A stretch of 64,000 nucleotides of DNA from Trogon surrucura (lineage: Eukaryota > Chordata > Aves > Trogoniformes > Trogonidae), in NCBI GenBank assembly GCA_020746105.1, contig CM036624.1, positions 24,760,084-24,824,083 on the forward strand, given 5' to 3'. The notes beneath the pieces were generated by a model that had not been told where the DNA came from, did no database searches, and saw only the letters and a program-made list of their open reading frames with translations. The position numbers and the translations under genes were made by a program. Positions 14,540 through 27,575 of the stretch are shown in pieces (position 1 is the first letter of the stretch; each line of letters begins with the position of its first letter).

Positions 14540-15095
14540 CAAAGACTGAGCAGCAGCCCAGGTGGATTTGTCAAGAGCAAATCATCAATGAAAAAAAAAA
14601 AAGTATTTCTTTATACAAGAAGAAAAGTATCATGGGGAGAAGCAAGACATGAATTGGAATTCAGTAAGGCTTCTGACATACCACTTCCACAAACATGCCA
14701 AAGAATGTTATTAATGATACTACTGTGATACAAGTTCGGGAGTGGCCAAAAAACTATCCAGGAGTCCCCAGTAGGCTCACTGTATAAATGAAGGGTTGTT
14801 ACTCCTTTGGGGTCTGCCTAGGAACCAACTTTGTTTGGTGTTTTCATTATCAACTTGGATGACGGAGCAAAAAGTATGTTTACTAAACTGCAGAGGACAC
14901 GGATCTGGAAAGAATGGCAGGTATGCTGGAAAGCTCTGCCAAAGGAACTTGGCAACCTGGAGGGGTGTTCTGGAAGAAGGAGGGAGGGACAAGTGCACGG
15001 TGCTGCTCTTTGGCAGGGAGAACCATCGGCACAAGCACAGGGTGCAGCGCTGGGGAAACAGCTGCTTTTCAGTTCTTCCTGAGACATGGAGCGTC
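14540..15095 (+). mobile_element. Degenerate CR1 LINE fragment (reverse transcriptase region)
   Basis: This plus-strand fragment of CR1 ORF2 lacks a 3' end. Landmarks are an FSKAxD-like step near 14660 (the CR1 'FSKAFDTV' region), a degraded VLGPLLFNVFINDLDDGA-like stretch at about 14800-14880, and a fit to the downstream 'KCTVLLFGRENHRHKHR' type of sequence at about 14990-15040. The similarity is scattered over several frames with indels, so the copy is old. Both ends are approximate; the 5' limit could lie nearer 14440. It is antisense to ST3GAL3. Confidence 0.75.
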
Positions 15096-16813
15096 AAGGA
15101 CACTCACCTTCAGCCCCATGCCCCTGTGGAAAAGACAGTCAAAACAGCAGATGTATGAAGAACGAGAACCGTGAGGCTAGTGATGTGGCTGTTTGCTCCT
15201 CTCTGCTGTACTCTGTAAAAGAGCAACAGAAATCAAGAAATGTGGAATACATCACCCACAAGAACTGAAAAAAGTATATGGAGTGCTTATTCCAAAGAAA
15301 TGAAGGATAAGGAGTCAACCACAAGAGCACTGAAGTTAACATGCAATGCAGTAAGCACAAGTTCTTTCTGGTCTCTGCTAAGTTGGGCACTGAAGCACTC
15401 AAGATTACTGCAATCACTCTCCCCAGCCTTCTAGAAAGTTTTAACAAACTATTTGCTGCATCCTTCCAAGAGCAGGGGATACCACATCAGAATCTAGTAA
15501 TGACTGTATGATGGCAAGCATCAGGTGGAAATTCAATTTGTTTTGAAGTAAACCAGTCCATCCTTTGAACTTCACACTGAACACCAGGAGTCCCTACAAC
15601 TGTTTTCAGGTTCCAGGGCATTCACACTGCCAGGACTTTCCCTTGCCCTGAATGAGGAACAAGAGCGTGACATAAACCAAAGAAAATTACTGTTACGAAA
15701 GCCCACTAGTACTTGCCCAGAGGCTGACAGGTAACTTCATCTGTCTGGTAGTGGGAAAATAATTGCAAGTTGGTGCCAGTGTGAGACAAGAGCAAAGTAT
15801 GAGCCCTTAAGGCCATCTATGTAACAGCTATATACAATTATACTCCCAGACTGTTTCGATCTGTATATGGTGAGCTGCCAACCTCCTCTGTCTCTCTCTA
15901 AATGCACGAGATAACATTCCATCCTCTGAACATAAAGCTGTTTGTCTGGTTATTTGCTGAAAAATTATTATAGAATTTGAAAACAGATGTATAAGATTTG
16001 TAAAACAAGAACTATAGCCAAGTAGAGGGCATTTATTCTGGATTTCATGATAACAGATAAAGACAAACTATCCACTGAATAAATAATTGATTACAACCTG
16101 ATTCCCTTTAGCATGTGTGAATTACAGAGAACAACCCTGACTAGTAACAGGTCCATGGTGCTTCAGAAGGGCACTAATGCAACTGATCTGGACAAAATAT
16201 TTACATGGGGAAGTGGTGGATTCACCATTTCCCTGTTTTAGGATTAGACTTGATGTCGCTCTTCCAGCTGATACTTTAGCCAAACAAATCATGAATCCGC
16301 ACACAGCAATAACTGAGCAAAACATAATCGCTTGTGCTATTCAGGAGATTACATTAAATCTGTGGATTACAGTCTTTTCAACAAGTTGTGCTGTTGCTGT
16401 CTCATTCTCCCCTCCTGTGCCATCACGTCCTTATCCCCAAACTCTCATTTCTTTCCCTTGCCATTGTTCTTAAATCCTAAAAGTCCACAAAGTCCATGCA
16501 AAACCTGGTCCTTTTACATACTCTTAAAATAAATAAAAACTGATTCTTCATAATACACACTAACATAATCTTGAATAGAAAGCCTCATCTGTGAGGCAGG
16601 GTCAGGTTACAGAGAGATGTCTTTGTAAAACATATTTAATTAAAGCTGAAGTCCATGGAGGTAAAAAAAAAAAGCAAGCCTTCACTTAAACACATCAGGA
16701 CACACAGAGGAACTCTGTTCAGACCAAAACGTGGCAAATATGGCTGTGATATCATGTCTACCCACCATTTCTAATAAAGTGACCGTCACGATGTCATCTG
16801 ACAGTGTTCTTAC

Positions 16814-17000
16814 CACTTTCTCCTTGTAAACAATGTATTTCAGCCACTTGAAATCCTGCCATTTGAATCCTGCTAGAACAAATAGGGAATCCTTCTCGTA
16901 CTGCTCCATTTTCTGGATTGCACCTTCAGGATATGTGATCCGGAGAGTCGTCTTGCCACCCACATCTTTTTCAAAGCCCTTCACTGGAGCCGAGTTCAGC
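16814..17000 (-). CDS. ST3GAL3: ST3GAL3 exon, second half of sialylmotif L and following domain (last of four)
   Basis: This 187-bp exon begins (R)LNSAPVKGFEKDVGGKTTL, continues through RITYPEGAIQKMEQYEKDS and LFVLAGFKWQDFKWLKY, and ends IVYKEKV. That matches about residues 187-248 of human ST3GAL3. It completes sialylmotif L; the Asn of the LNSAP step is a family-conserved substrate-binding position. The acceptor is a strong pyrimidine tract (TTTTTTCTGCTTGCCCTCCAG) and the donor is AAAGTG|GTAAGAAC. The frame stays open for about 42 codons past the donor into the intron, but that part has no family similarity, which supports the donor. The exon ends on a codon boundary; the next exon should start near SASDGFWKS and is not in the window. 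Changes from recalled human sequence include Ser to Gly, Met to Ile and Arg-Pro to Lys-Met. Confidence 0.97.
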
Positions 17001-20000
17001 CTGGAGGGCAAGCAGAAAAAACGCTGTCATGGATTCCCACTTACACTGGTGCACGTTGATGATACAGCAGCACAGCCCGGCAAGAGCTCCCTGCACGCAG
17101 CTGTTACAGCAGTGAACGTTAACTCTCGCCGTCCTTCACCACAAACAGTTATGGAGTGGTAGCAAGTGACATCAGTTTAATTAGAAGCTATTTAAATGAT
17201 TTCATTGAACATAACGCAAGCCCTTTCTGCACATTCATTCTTGTGATTTAAATTGTGTTGGAAGCTTTGGAAAGGGAAATGAAAAAATACTGTCCTTGCA
17301 AATTCAGAGGTACAAACTAAGTGTTCATATTTTAACATCTTGTCGCTCCTGGGACACCTTACTTGGATGTTTGTGCTGAAACAGAGGATGCAGCTCCACA
17401 GCAGTTTAAGCAAACTGAAGCTGGCTTCATGCTCCAAACCCAGTCCAAAGCTGACACTGCTCATCTTACCTGTGGTGAGATTGTTTATGGAACTAAGCCA
17501 GATAATTTGAAAAAAAACCCAGCAAACCCACCAACCCACAGGCACACTCTCCACCTGGTTTAATTTCCCAGACTGGCCCATCCAGAAGGCAAGCTGCCCT
17601 GCGATGCCAACGCAAAGGAAGAGGCTGGGCTGCGCAGCAGCACTGTGGTCTCACTGACTCAGAGGAGTTTCTGCTGTGGAAGCGCGTCCCACTCTGAAAA
17701 CACCGAAGCAGACGCACAACTTTGCTCTAGAAATCATGCTGATTTCTAGGGGAACATGAGCATTTAGCTGTGCTTTTGTTAAAACACCCCTTGGGGACAA
17801 AGTTTTTTCCTTTCAAAAAACAAACTGCTCTGGTGTTAACAGCAATGATGAATTCCATGACATTAAAGCTATTTAGAACCTCTACTCAAAACTAGAAACC
17901 CAAAGCTGAGGAAATTTCAAGTAACTTGGAATACAGATCTTGTTGACATCAAACAGCAGCCCCTGATGGAACAGCCTTGCCTGCTTGAATTATTGCAGCC
18001 TTCTTGACTTGAGGTAGTTCAATACACTGGAAAGTGCTTATGGACTGCAAATTTTGCTGTGTAGGAATGTTAATGAGGGTCTGGATTTGTCTTTTTCAGC
18101 CCGCGTAAGTGTTTTAGGTGGGAAACCTTTTAGTAGAAGAAAATCCCTGTACACAATCTGAAATTCTATTCAAAATTAAGGAGAATAAATTCCTATGTGT
18201 TTTTAGTAAAAATGCTTACTTTATCATCAAGAACAAAATATTAAAGGGAAAACAGCTTAAGAATCAGCACCACCACAATTTACATAGGAGATGAAGCCTT
18301 TTTTGTGGTTGAGAAACCCTTGCTTTGCACCCTGACTTGGAGGTAGCTAAACCTGACTGCCTGCAAAAACACTGCTCCCAGACAGCCTTTGCTTTTTCCT
18401 CTGCTGCTGATGGCACGTTCACACATCACTCCCTTTTGCTACGGGCATTACTCAAAATTCAAGGCGTTGTGTCTCTTTGGGATAGATGACCCTACATAAT
18501 GTAAAAGCACGTGGCTCTAAAGGGAACAGAGACAAATACAACCAAGTACTACATAAAGAAAACTAGTTATACATATTTTCATCTGTCTTACTGAAGTTGA
18601 GGGGAAGGTCAGCATCAGCAATCGTCCCAAACGTCAATGTGTAGATCCTTGGCAGGGCTTTCCCCACCCCCGGCTGCTGGGCTTCATGTTTTGCTGTTTA
18701 CTTTGTCAAAGGTCCCAAAACTGGGGACCCTTACTTTGTATCTAGACAGGAAACCAAGCAAACCACTTCCTTGAGTAAAATGAACTCAGGTCTCCAGCAA
18801 AAGGCCAGAATGTGAGTTGCTGATGGAGTTGTAGTGATGGAGTCCTGCAGCACTGTCAGCCCCACGAGTGCCCCAGGGGCAGTGCAGGCAGTGAAGCAGG
18901 AGAAGTTCTGGCAGCCACAACCTGTGACCACAAAGGTGCACGCTACACAGCTCGAACCCCTTCTCAGGCAGGACACGTTCATGGTTCTAAACACAGGTAA
19001 ATCTTAGAAAACCTCAGTCAGGATGCCAGGCCTCCTCATACTGCCCACGGACAGGCTGTCTTCTCTCTAAGAAGCTTCAGAGTGTTTTTCTGTCTCTGTC
19101 TGCTGATGACACAGGGACCATAGAGACACTAACTCCTAACTTTAGCACCATAAAGACCCTTCTAAATAGCACTAAAGTCTCATCATCAGGTGAATCCCCG
19201 TCTTATTCTAACCAGGAATTCCTGATACACGCTTGTTTTTCCCCTGTCTGCAACCTATTCTAAGGAGGCATTTTGGAGCACTGATGACTGACTGCTGCAA
19301 GAAGTTCCTGCCAGGTAAATGGTGTGACAGATACTAGGAATAACATTTTCACTGAAATCTGATAATATCCCGTTAATGAAATATAGTAACTCACTCCAAG
19401 CTGGTTTAGAACAGTCAACACTGATCTGAATGTTTTCACCACAAGCTCAAAATTTCTTGCTGCAATAGAGATCCTCACATGGTAACACATGAGGCATCAA
19501 AAGACTCCACGCACTGCTGGATCACCCCTTTGCCCACAAATGCACCACACTTTTCCCCCTACAATTCAGCTCCCACATTGCAAATCTGACCCTTCTTTTG
19601 CAACCCATGAAAAAGGATGCTGTAACACACGGGACCTCTCTAGCTTCCACTGGAGCAAAGGAAGCAGTTGGATACATTTAAGAAGTCTGCTCCTACCTCC
19701 TCAGTCTCACAACCAACCACCTGGCTTCATTTAACCTTTACAGTTGACTTTTCTCTCCTTTATCCAGCTCACAAACATCACAGGTGCTTAGCTGCCCTCT
19801 TATCCTCTCAGCTTGCAAACTGACTTAGATTTACTGATGTGGATAGAAAAGGTTGAACTTTCCATTTGGAAATTAAATAGTGGAGTTTCTGATGTAAATC
19901 TTAGTGGGTGGCTTTGTCCAGATGGATTGAAACTGTTCTCTTGCTCCTTTTAGAACAGTCTGAGCCCAAGAAAAGGCTGTAACTGAATTTTAGCTCAAAT

Positions 20001-21462
20001 AACTGCAGGTCACCAGACTACGACAAATAGTAAGAGTTCTTTGCTAATAACTCTTAGTGAGATGAACTAGGAGAAGTGCTGTAAAAATTTCACCCTGTTC
20101 TGAGCAGTCATTCCTGTACCCAGCACACTGCTGGGGAAGCAGGGAACCACTCACAGGAACAAAGGACTGAAAGGGATCCTTCTTGGTCTTTCTGCTCAGA
20201 GTTGGAGGATATTTAATTACTCTGTGTATGCTCTTTCTTTCCTCACGTGCCCATTACCAGCACATGGCAGAGAAAGAAGACTATGCTAAATGACACCTTC
20301 ATTGTGCCTTGAATTCTTTTACTAATCCCCTTCTTTCTTTCACCTTAGCTAAGAATTTGCTATTTGCCACCATGTCTCGTGATTGACTAAAATTTGGAGA
20401 GATTGTATCAGCCACATTCCCTTTAATATGAAATCAGTTATCTTACCAAGGGAAAAAATATACTTAGACTACGTTAAACCAGTTTTTATAAACTTACGCT
20501 GCAGTTCATTCCACTTTTCCTATTTACCATTGTAGTATTCTGTTATTCATGATTCAGAACCTACTATAAAGCTCTGCATTTTTTTCAAATCAGACTAATG
20601 GGTCTGTAACTCCCTAGAGCATGCCCTCCCTCCCTCCTACACACACTCTCTCTCTCACTCTCCATTAGTACAGGTATTATGTTTGTTAATCTCCAGTCAC
20701 CCAGAACACCTCCCTGACTTGACAGATTTATTACTAAGAGTTATGACTAAACCCTTGATTACACATATCAGCACGTTTTTCAAGCATTCCAGGATGGCGA
20801 TGATCTGGGTCCTCAGCAAAAGCAAGAAGTCCTAACTTGGACTGTGGTCCTTTCCACTCCGGTGCCACTCTGCTTCTGCTCCCTTACTCAACATCATCAC
20901 CCACAGCAAAGAGGAGGCAAAGTATTCACAGCTTCTAGGGCACACCCACCCGGGTTTAATCATTACTGGGTCCTCACTCAGGGACTTCTGCTTCTGAAGA
21001 CCTTAATGCTGCACCATTCTTAGTTCTTCCCATCCTAACTGTGAAGCGTCAGTGCCGGGGAATGCTGTACTCGTATGACTAATGATACTTCACTGAGCTA
21101 CCTACGGGATATATCTGGGAGCAGATCTAACAGTACGTTTTACTGCTTCACCACCTAAGGGCATCACAAAAGCAGCAGCTTTTAGAAAGGAGATATGAAG
21201 AGAAGGTTCAAGTGGGATCACAGGAGAGGCCACATTTCCAAATAGCTGTGGAAAATTGAATGCTCGAGAAATGCCTTTACCTTTTGATGCGATCACCATT
21301 TATAACAAACATTTACACGCACTTGTGCTTCTCCTTCCTCCATATTAATGCTTCCATACAAATGGATATTGTCACTAATGTAGGTTTAACATGCCTGCAT
21401 AGCATGTGAACGGATACAGAAACTGAATATATGACAAGACAACTGCGATGCCAAAGACTCAC
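17001..21462 (-). other. ST3GAL3: ST3GAL3 intron, 4462 bp
   Basis: This is the intron between the two exons that share sialylmotif L. It runs from GTGAGTC (minus strand, ending at 21462) to the pyrimidine-rich acceptor ending at 17001. It contains a small pyrimidine-rich tract at 20624-20663. I recognise no transposon or extra exon in it. Confidence 0.88.
20624..20663. repeat. Pyrimidine-rich CCCT/CT tract
   Basis: Three CCCT-like units are followed by CACACA and a CTCTCTCTCTC run. It is purine-rich on the ST3GAL3 sense strand. It looks like a minor microsatellite with no visible role. Confidence 0.8.
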
Positions 21463-21558
21463 CTGACAACAACATCATAGTCATCGATTTTTAATCCCAA
21501 TGACTTATTTGCAAGTACTCCACCATTTCCCACAATAATACATCGCCGGCAGCTGAGA
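21463..21558 (-). CDS. ST3GAL3: ST3GAL3 exon, first half of sialylmotif L (third of four)
   Basis: This 96-bp exon reads (S)LSCRRCIIVGNGGVLANK followed by SLGLKIDDYDVVV(R), about residues 154-186 of the human protein. It carries the first part of sialylmotif L, the CMP-Neu5Ac-binding signature of all animal sialyltransferases. The motif's Cys, known in the family to pair with a Cys in motif S, is present, as is the VGNGG core. The acceptor is TTTCTTCCACAG and the donor is GTCAG|GTGAGTC. T completes Ser with the upstream exon, and the last AG forms Arg with the next exon. Differences from the recalled human sequence are Arg to Ser (LSCRR), Ser-Arg to Leu-Lys (GLKIDD) and Ile to Val (DVVV). The donor-nucleotide core is unchanged, which argues for a working enzyme. 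Confidence 0.96.
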
Positions 21559-24500
21559 CTGTGGAAGAAACAGAGGAAAGCGGTGATTTTCGTGACATAA
21601 TTTCAAACATACCAAGCTGCACATACTTAGTTTGCACCAATTTGAGAACTATAGGAAACCTTTTGGAATATTAAGAATTAAGGGGAGGACAGAGATACAC
21701 TTCATCCCCAGCTCACCCCACCGTGCCCAGGCATTACATGTGATAAACTGCTTTCAACACCTTACACCACGTGTGGCCTAATGAGATGAGCTGTCAGGAC
21801 AAGCAGCTCCTCTCCCCTCACACCCCTGGTATGACGGGCTTGAATCAAACCCATCTGTTTACTTAAACCTGCTCATTATTCATTTAGCAATGAAATAACA
21901 ATAAACCAAAGGCTTAGTGAGGAAGTCCTCTCTCCAAGCAATTTTCTAAGTGCAGGCAGATCTTGCCAGGTTATCTGGGGTGTGCTCACCTTGCCGAGTG
22001 AAAAGTTGTTGCAGTTATCATGAGACCTCGAGAGACAGAAAAACACTAAACGGATAGAAAAAGGACACACGCTTCCCCCATCCAGCAGGAAACATACGTG
22101 GAGAGACAATAAGTGAGGAAGGGGAAGGAAAATAACTTTAATTAGGAAAGAGACAAGAAAGAGAAGAAAGAAAACAGTTTCTTGTGGAACTGCTAGTCAC
22201 GAGAACTCTCTGCAGCAGATGTTAAAAACTGATTTAGTTTTGAAGACAGAGAGAGAGGACTTCTTTCCAGTCATCTAATCCCAAACGCAGCTGGTTCTTC
22301 TGGCAACGTGCCTCCTTCTCTGGTAGTTCACTGAAGGAATACGTGTCTGCAGAGCCTTTTTCGGAAAGGGTCCAGGGCAATCAGTTGTTTGGAGCAGATC
22401 TCTGGGCTAGGCGGCCTTCCTAGTCCCAGGCACAGTCGACCGGTTGGTTCCAGGCTGTCCTCGCTGTGATCAGTCTGAAGAGCCAGTGTGAGGAAAGCTC
22501 TGTTTCTGCGGTGTTCATCTTTGATGAGTGGGGCTGGAGCACACTTAAAGACTCAGCTAAACCACCGAGGGCTACCCCACTGACAGAGTCATTAGCTGGA
22601 GATACACACAGAGTTAACAGCACCAAGAAATGCTCAGAAACAGCTTCCCCAGACCAGATAAAGTTTCACTGCAGACCCTAGCCTTTCCAGAAGAAAAAAC
22701 CTCCTCAAGAAGATGAACATATTAGTCCTGTGCTCATGTGCCTAAGGGCTGAAGTGTGGATGTTTGTGATAATCGAACCAGAATAGAGAAAAAACTTTAC
22801 AGACAACGGCACAGAATAAAAACACAGTTCTGGCAACAAGGAGAAAGCAGAGACAAGGTCTGGTTCAGGTGGTATATTGTGTCAAGGAGGGAAGGAAAAG
22901 AGTCAGTCCCAAGTACATCTGAGTGATAAAGATGATAACAGTTCTATCAAAACCTTTAACGAAAAGGTGATGTAGGAGGGAAAGAAGACATAGTTTAGTT
23001 TTGGCCAAGTAAAATTTCAGATGAAAATATGCTCCTTTGATGATTATGACAAGAAATTTTGATCTCCTAAACAACAGACTGTTGGGTAGAGTACTGTAAT
23101 TTCTCTACCCAGTTGTCTCTGAGACACGACTTTTCATAATTTTGTGTTTTGAAGAAGAATACCATGCTGAATTCCAAATGCTGCAAGCTATCGACACTCT
23201 CCTCTCTCCCTTTCCCACTTACTGTTAGGGTGCTACCTCTTACAGTTTTGAATAGGGATGTGTTTGTTTCAGCCTTAATCACAGTTTTCCCTTTTCTGCT
23301 AAATTAAAGCACCATCTACTGTCAGCAGTCCCTTCCACATCTGCATGTGATCCACTTATTGTCAAACCACCACGTGCAAACCTCTGCTTCTAGGTGGATA
23401 ATCAGTCATGGGTCAGACTGGTGAGCATGAGCTGCTCCACATGAAATAAAAAGAACCAGTTCCACCAGCCAAAGCTGTTCCAGCAGCCTCTCTTCATGGC
23501 CACGTTCCCATGCAGTACTTGTAGATAGATGCAAGTCCATTCTTAATTTTCTCTTGACCACAGAAAGCAGAGTTTCTAAGGTCATCACATCTCTTAGGGC
23601 ACGGCAACTCTCCTAGATCTCGAGTCACATTTGCAGTACCTCTCTGAACCGTTTTCAGCTTCTCCTCAGATCTCCGAAGCACTGACTCTGGAAGACCAGC
23701 ATGCGGAGCTCATGTTGCTCCAAGTATGGTCTCTTTTACGCAAAGATTTTAGGTATACCATTACAATGCTCTTTTTGTAGCCATTGGTTTGCAAAATATA
23801 ATCCTCATCTTGTAAGCACAATCTGTGTTGTCACTTCCCAGATGCCTGACTTTTGGTTCCAGTAAAGGACTGTTCAGAGAAGGGCCCTACAAAAAAGCCT
23901 AGACTGACCCAACCTTCCTAAACCTTACTTCCCCCGTCTTTGACTCTGGCAAATCTTCCTAGTGTAATTTTACTTTTCCTCCAGATTGGTTTTAACCACT
24001 ACGACCACCTGCCAGCAGGATTACGCTAGAAGTGTCACTAAAGGATTAATTCTCAACCCTGACAGTAACTTTTCTTAAGCTGTGTGACATCTCATTCTTA
24101 AAATTGATACATCTACAACGGTGTTGCGTAGAATTAGAATAGACTGAGACAAATTACTAGTGTCTACCTTTAAAAGGTTAAATTTATCAGTCAAGCTTCT
24201 AGTTAATCTAAAAAATATATCCTCTACATGACAAGATTTCATTTCCACAAAAACCAAGATAACTTAGATCTGTCATGCTGCCATCCTAGCTCTGTCCCAG
24301 ATCTAACTTTCCAGGATTTTTCCTGCAAAACCGAGCTAAGCAACTTAGAGCCATTTCTGTATCATCTCCCACATTTCTCTAGGAATGGCACATGGCTCTT
24401 CCATCCAACATTCCAAGAAGGATTAAAAAGTAAACTGTAATAACAAAAAAAAAATTCTTTATTTAATTCTTTAAATACTCTTCAGTGCTTACTGTTTTAA

Positions 24501-24896
24501 AAAGACACTTGTCATTTAACATCCTTACAGTTACTAATAAAAATACACAAAGTATTCCAATGTTGCTGTAAAATGGGACAGTATCAATCCATTTCTATCC
24601 AAAAAATGAAACAAATACTTAACTGAATGGTTCTGCCTTTAGTCATCATAACCGATAGGTTAATCACCTTTGCCCAGCTTCATGTCTGAACTACTTTTAC
24701 ACCCTTGTGGTCCTGACATATTTAAATGAGTCCCCTTTCTTCCTTTAGGCTGCAGATAAGATCTTTCGTTAGTATCTTTTTGATGCTAAGGTCCAATTTT
24801 TGATCTTCTTGCAGCTTTTTCTTAAATTTCTTTCAAAAGTACGCTGCCCACTCTCATTGCAAAGCTAGAATTTTCTCTCGCACACTGAGAAGGCAG

Positions 24897-25239
24897 TGCT
24901 CAGGCACAGATTGCTTTCTTCAGGGGAACACGATGAAGACATGGTGAATCTTGGACTTTGCCGGGGTTCTGCACATCAGACGTGTACATCAAACCTGGGC
25001 AGCCAGGACTGTTCCGACCAAGACTCGCAGAAGAGTGAGCTGGCTTGGTCTCGCCAGCTTTGGCAATCACACAGTGGGACAGTGAGAAGACTCCAGGGCC
25101 ACCCTGATGGCACTGTGGAAGGGAAGCATTTAGCTGGGGCATCAGGCACCTGACCTCACATTCGACCAGAAGTTTGGACACTTGGCATCAGTGTAGCTGG
25201 GCTCCTTCTCAGGCAGCACTGACTGACGGTGCCTGAGCA
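24897..25239. repeat. 343-bp segment with 11-bp inverted ends
   Basis: The 11-mer TGCTCAGGCAC at 24897-24907 recurs as its exact reverse complement GTGCCTGAGCA at 25229-25239. The inside is GC-richer than its surroundings and has open frames on both strands. I see no matching flanking target-site duplication. It may be a small non-autonomous DNA element or mere coincidence; the inverted repeat is fact, the interpretation is weak. Confidence 0.35.
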
Positions 25240-27502
25240 TGGGAAACCTGCAAAGTCACTGCTGGCTCCAGGCAAGTTTCTGTCTGAAGAAACACACCTT
25301 GCAAGCAGCATCAGTTACAGCTCAATTGTTTCTCCACAAAAGTGTGCAAACATTTTGTTGTTTACATAGTATATCAAAGCTGTATTTCTCCTCCAGAAGA
25401 GCTCAGGAACCAAACACATGGGACACAGCTCAGGTTCCAGTTTGCTACCAGGGTGGTATGAAGGAGGGTCACGGACTTTCCACATCAGACAGGCTTTCTT
25501 TCCCTAAAGCCCTAAGCTGAGAGCTGCAGCCAGATGTACAGCCTCTTGACACAGATGCTCAGAGGTTGAGTTCATCTACACCAAAACCGTGATTCACATA
25601 GATCTTCTAGAACAATATAGCACTGTAAACACATGTATGAGTTGTAGCAATTGCTACTTCCTCTTCCTCCTTTATCAAAGCACTTTAGGGATTTGTCAGG
25701 GAAGAAAAACCACAAAGCCTCCCTTTACGCAACTTTGGAACTGAAGGCTTTGAGGAAAGATATAACAGAATAATTAAAAAATACATCTTTAGGCTAAGTG
25801 GTGCTTAGGGAGGCGTATCATATTCTAGTTTGATCTGGCTTCTGCTACTTACACTTGTGCTGTCAACCTGAGCCAGAGGGACACACACATCTCCTCTCCT
25901 GCTCTGTCAAATTCCTTCTTGTTAGTTTATATACTACATTAGTAAAGACTGTTAGTTACATGCTCTAACTCTCAGTTTTCCTTCATTGCCAGCTGGAGGT
26001 AATACAAAAGGGTCAGTCAGATTTTTGTATTTATGTCTTCTCATAGGAAATTTACAGGTCATCACTGCGGAGATTTAACTCAAAAATCCACTGGAGTCCA
26101 GCCCAACAGAACAGCAATGGAACTATAGATCAAGCACTGATCGATTTGCAGAATGAGGGGCAGGCCACTGGAGGAGCCACTAAAGCAAGCAGTGAAAATG
26201 TCAGTGATCTAAATGGGCCTGGAAAAGCCAAGAGGGCAACAGAACTCTGATATGTCCAAAATGAGGCCTACTGACATCTGCATTAGGGAGAAAGACATGC
26301 CAGTTCTGAAGAGGACACTGCTTCTAGAGAAAGACTGGATCTCCAATCTTTTCCAGAAAATCTCAGAGCAAAATTGCAAATCTCCTCACAAACACATCTG
26401 CACCTTTACCTACCTCCTGCCCTGAAGCAGAAGCAGGTTATGATAAGCAAATCAACACAAAGGTGCCACGATATGGAGTCACGAAGAAGAAAACTAAGAA
26501 AGCACGGCATCACTTAGCCTACATTACAGGCGTGAACTAGAGCATTTGTTCACATGCCCTCCAGCTGCTGCTAGTTATTAACACAACTCTACTCACAATG
26601 GAAGGATTAGTTGGAGTGACTTGGCAAAGCTGCTTTGGGCCGATGAAAAGCGTATGCAGACCCGGAAGGATCGAGTTTGCCTCATTTCAGCACCAAGTCA
26701 GTACGCTGTGTCAGGAAATGTGCATCAGGATGCCCTTTTGGCACAAGGATAATCAAACAAACAAGTTCATTTCCAGCGCTTATGGGAGGCAAGCGAAGGT
26801 AACAACATCTCGAGGGACAGTGTTATGAAAAACAGAAATGGAGAAGCTTGGGTGGGAACAAGACCAAAGGCTCAGCGTAGATCCCTCACCATACAACTCT
26901 AATCCCCTCTTTCCTTCCTATGCTCTCACACACATTGCTCTGATCTCACCTCTCCTGTCTTTCCCGCCCTTCCCCAGGGAAAAACTGCATTCAGCGTGTG
27001 GTTACGTGAACACTTGCTTCAAAGGCCTTGGTGGCACCCACCCTTCCCACCCAGCCCCCAGCCCTCCGCTCTCCTGCTGCGGCCGCAGCACTGTGCCAGC
27101 GCAACCCTTCGGTGGGAGGGGAGCTCTGTAAATGAGGTCAGTGGAACGACCCGGGTTAAGAGAAAAGACTTCTATACTGGAATTGTTTCAGGGACACACT
27201 TTAAAGACCCTCTTCAAAAAATAGCAGCAGCACAAGGAGAAGGTAGTGAGCTACATTCTGAGAGCAGGCAACAGTACCAGTAAATACATTTTCTTAGACT
27301 GGTTTTGCCAACAGAGTAAATGTTGGTGTAACTCCATCCTGAAAAGAACATGAACCTGGAGCTTTTTCCATGCAGCTAGAATCAGCCTACTAGACTTCTA
27401 AGACCCTACAAGTGGAAGGGTTCACAAGATCTCCTACGCCTGACTCCCTATACCTCACAAACCTTAGCTATGTCTCTTATCTAACTCTTCCACACTAACA
27501 CA

Positions 27503-27575
27503 TCATAGCACGGTTTGGATTGGAAGGGCCCTCAGGCCCTCTCCAGTTGCTCCAAGGTGCCGAGCAAAAGGGAGA
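27503..27575 (-). mobile_element. Possible CR1 3'-end scrap
   Basis: The stretch ATCATAGCACGGTTTGGATT followed by GGAAGGGCCCTCAGGCCCTC resembles the reverse complement of a CR1 3' terminus, which usually reads ATAGAATxxTTTGGGTTGGAAGGGACCT. Only about 70 bases are recognisable and no coding part is attached. It would be an old, very short copy. The match is by eye and could be partly chance. Confidence 0.45.

Larger units (their letters stand above)
1..16813 (-). other. ST3GAL3: ST3GAL3 intron after the YKEKV exon (incomplete, runs off the left edge)
   Basis: This non-coding stretch follows the donor at 16812-16813 and continues past the window start. It holds two recognisable CR1 LINE copies (about 7893-8731 minus and 14540-15095 plus), a short AAT repeat at 9027-9040 and a CpG-richer islet near 5560-5620. 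I searched it for the expected next exons (SASDGFWKS, NPYFIQEAAF, the VAGFGYD region and the C-terminal ITDLSSGI) on the minus strand and saw no match. The longest open frame is 169 codons (7057-7566, minus); it has no recognisable domain. The rest is AT-rich single-copy-looking sequence in which I see nothing assignable. Confidence 0.8.

Noticed and set aside
16682-16813. Open frame continuing from the ST3GAL3 exon past its donor
   Set aside because: The extension has no similarity to the family, which continues SASDGFWKS, and a strong GTAAGA donor lies exactly at the end of similarity.
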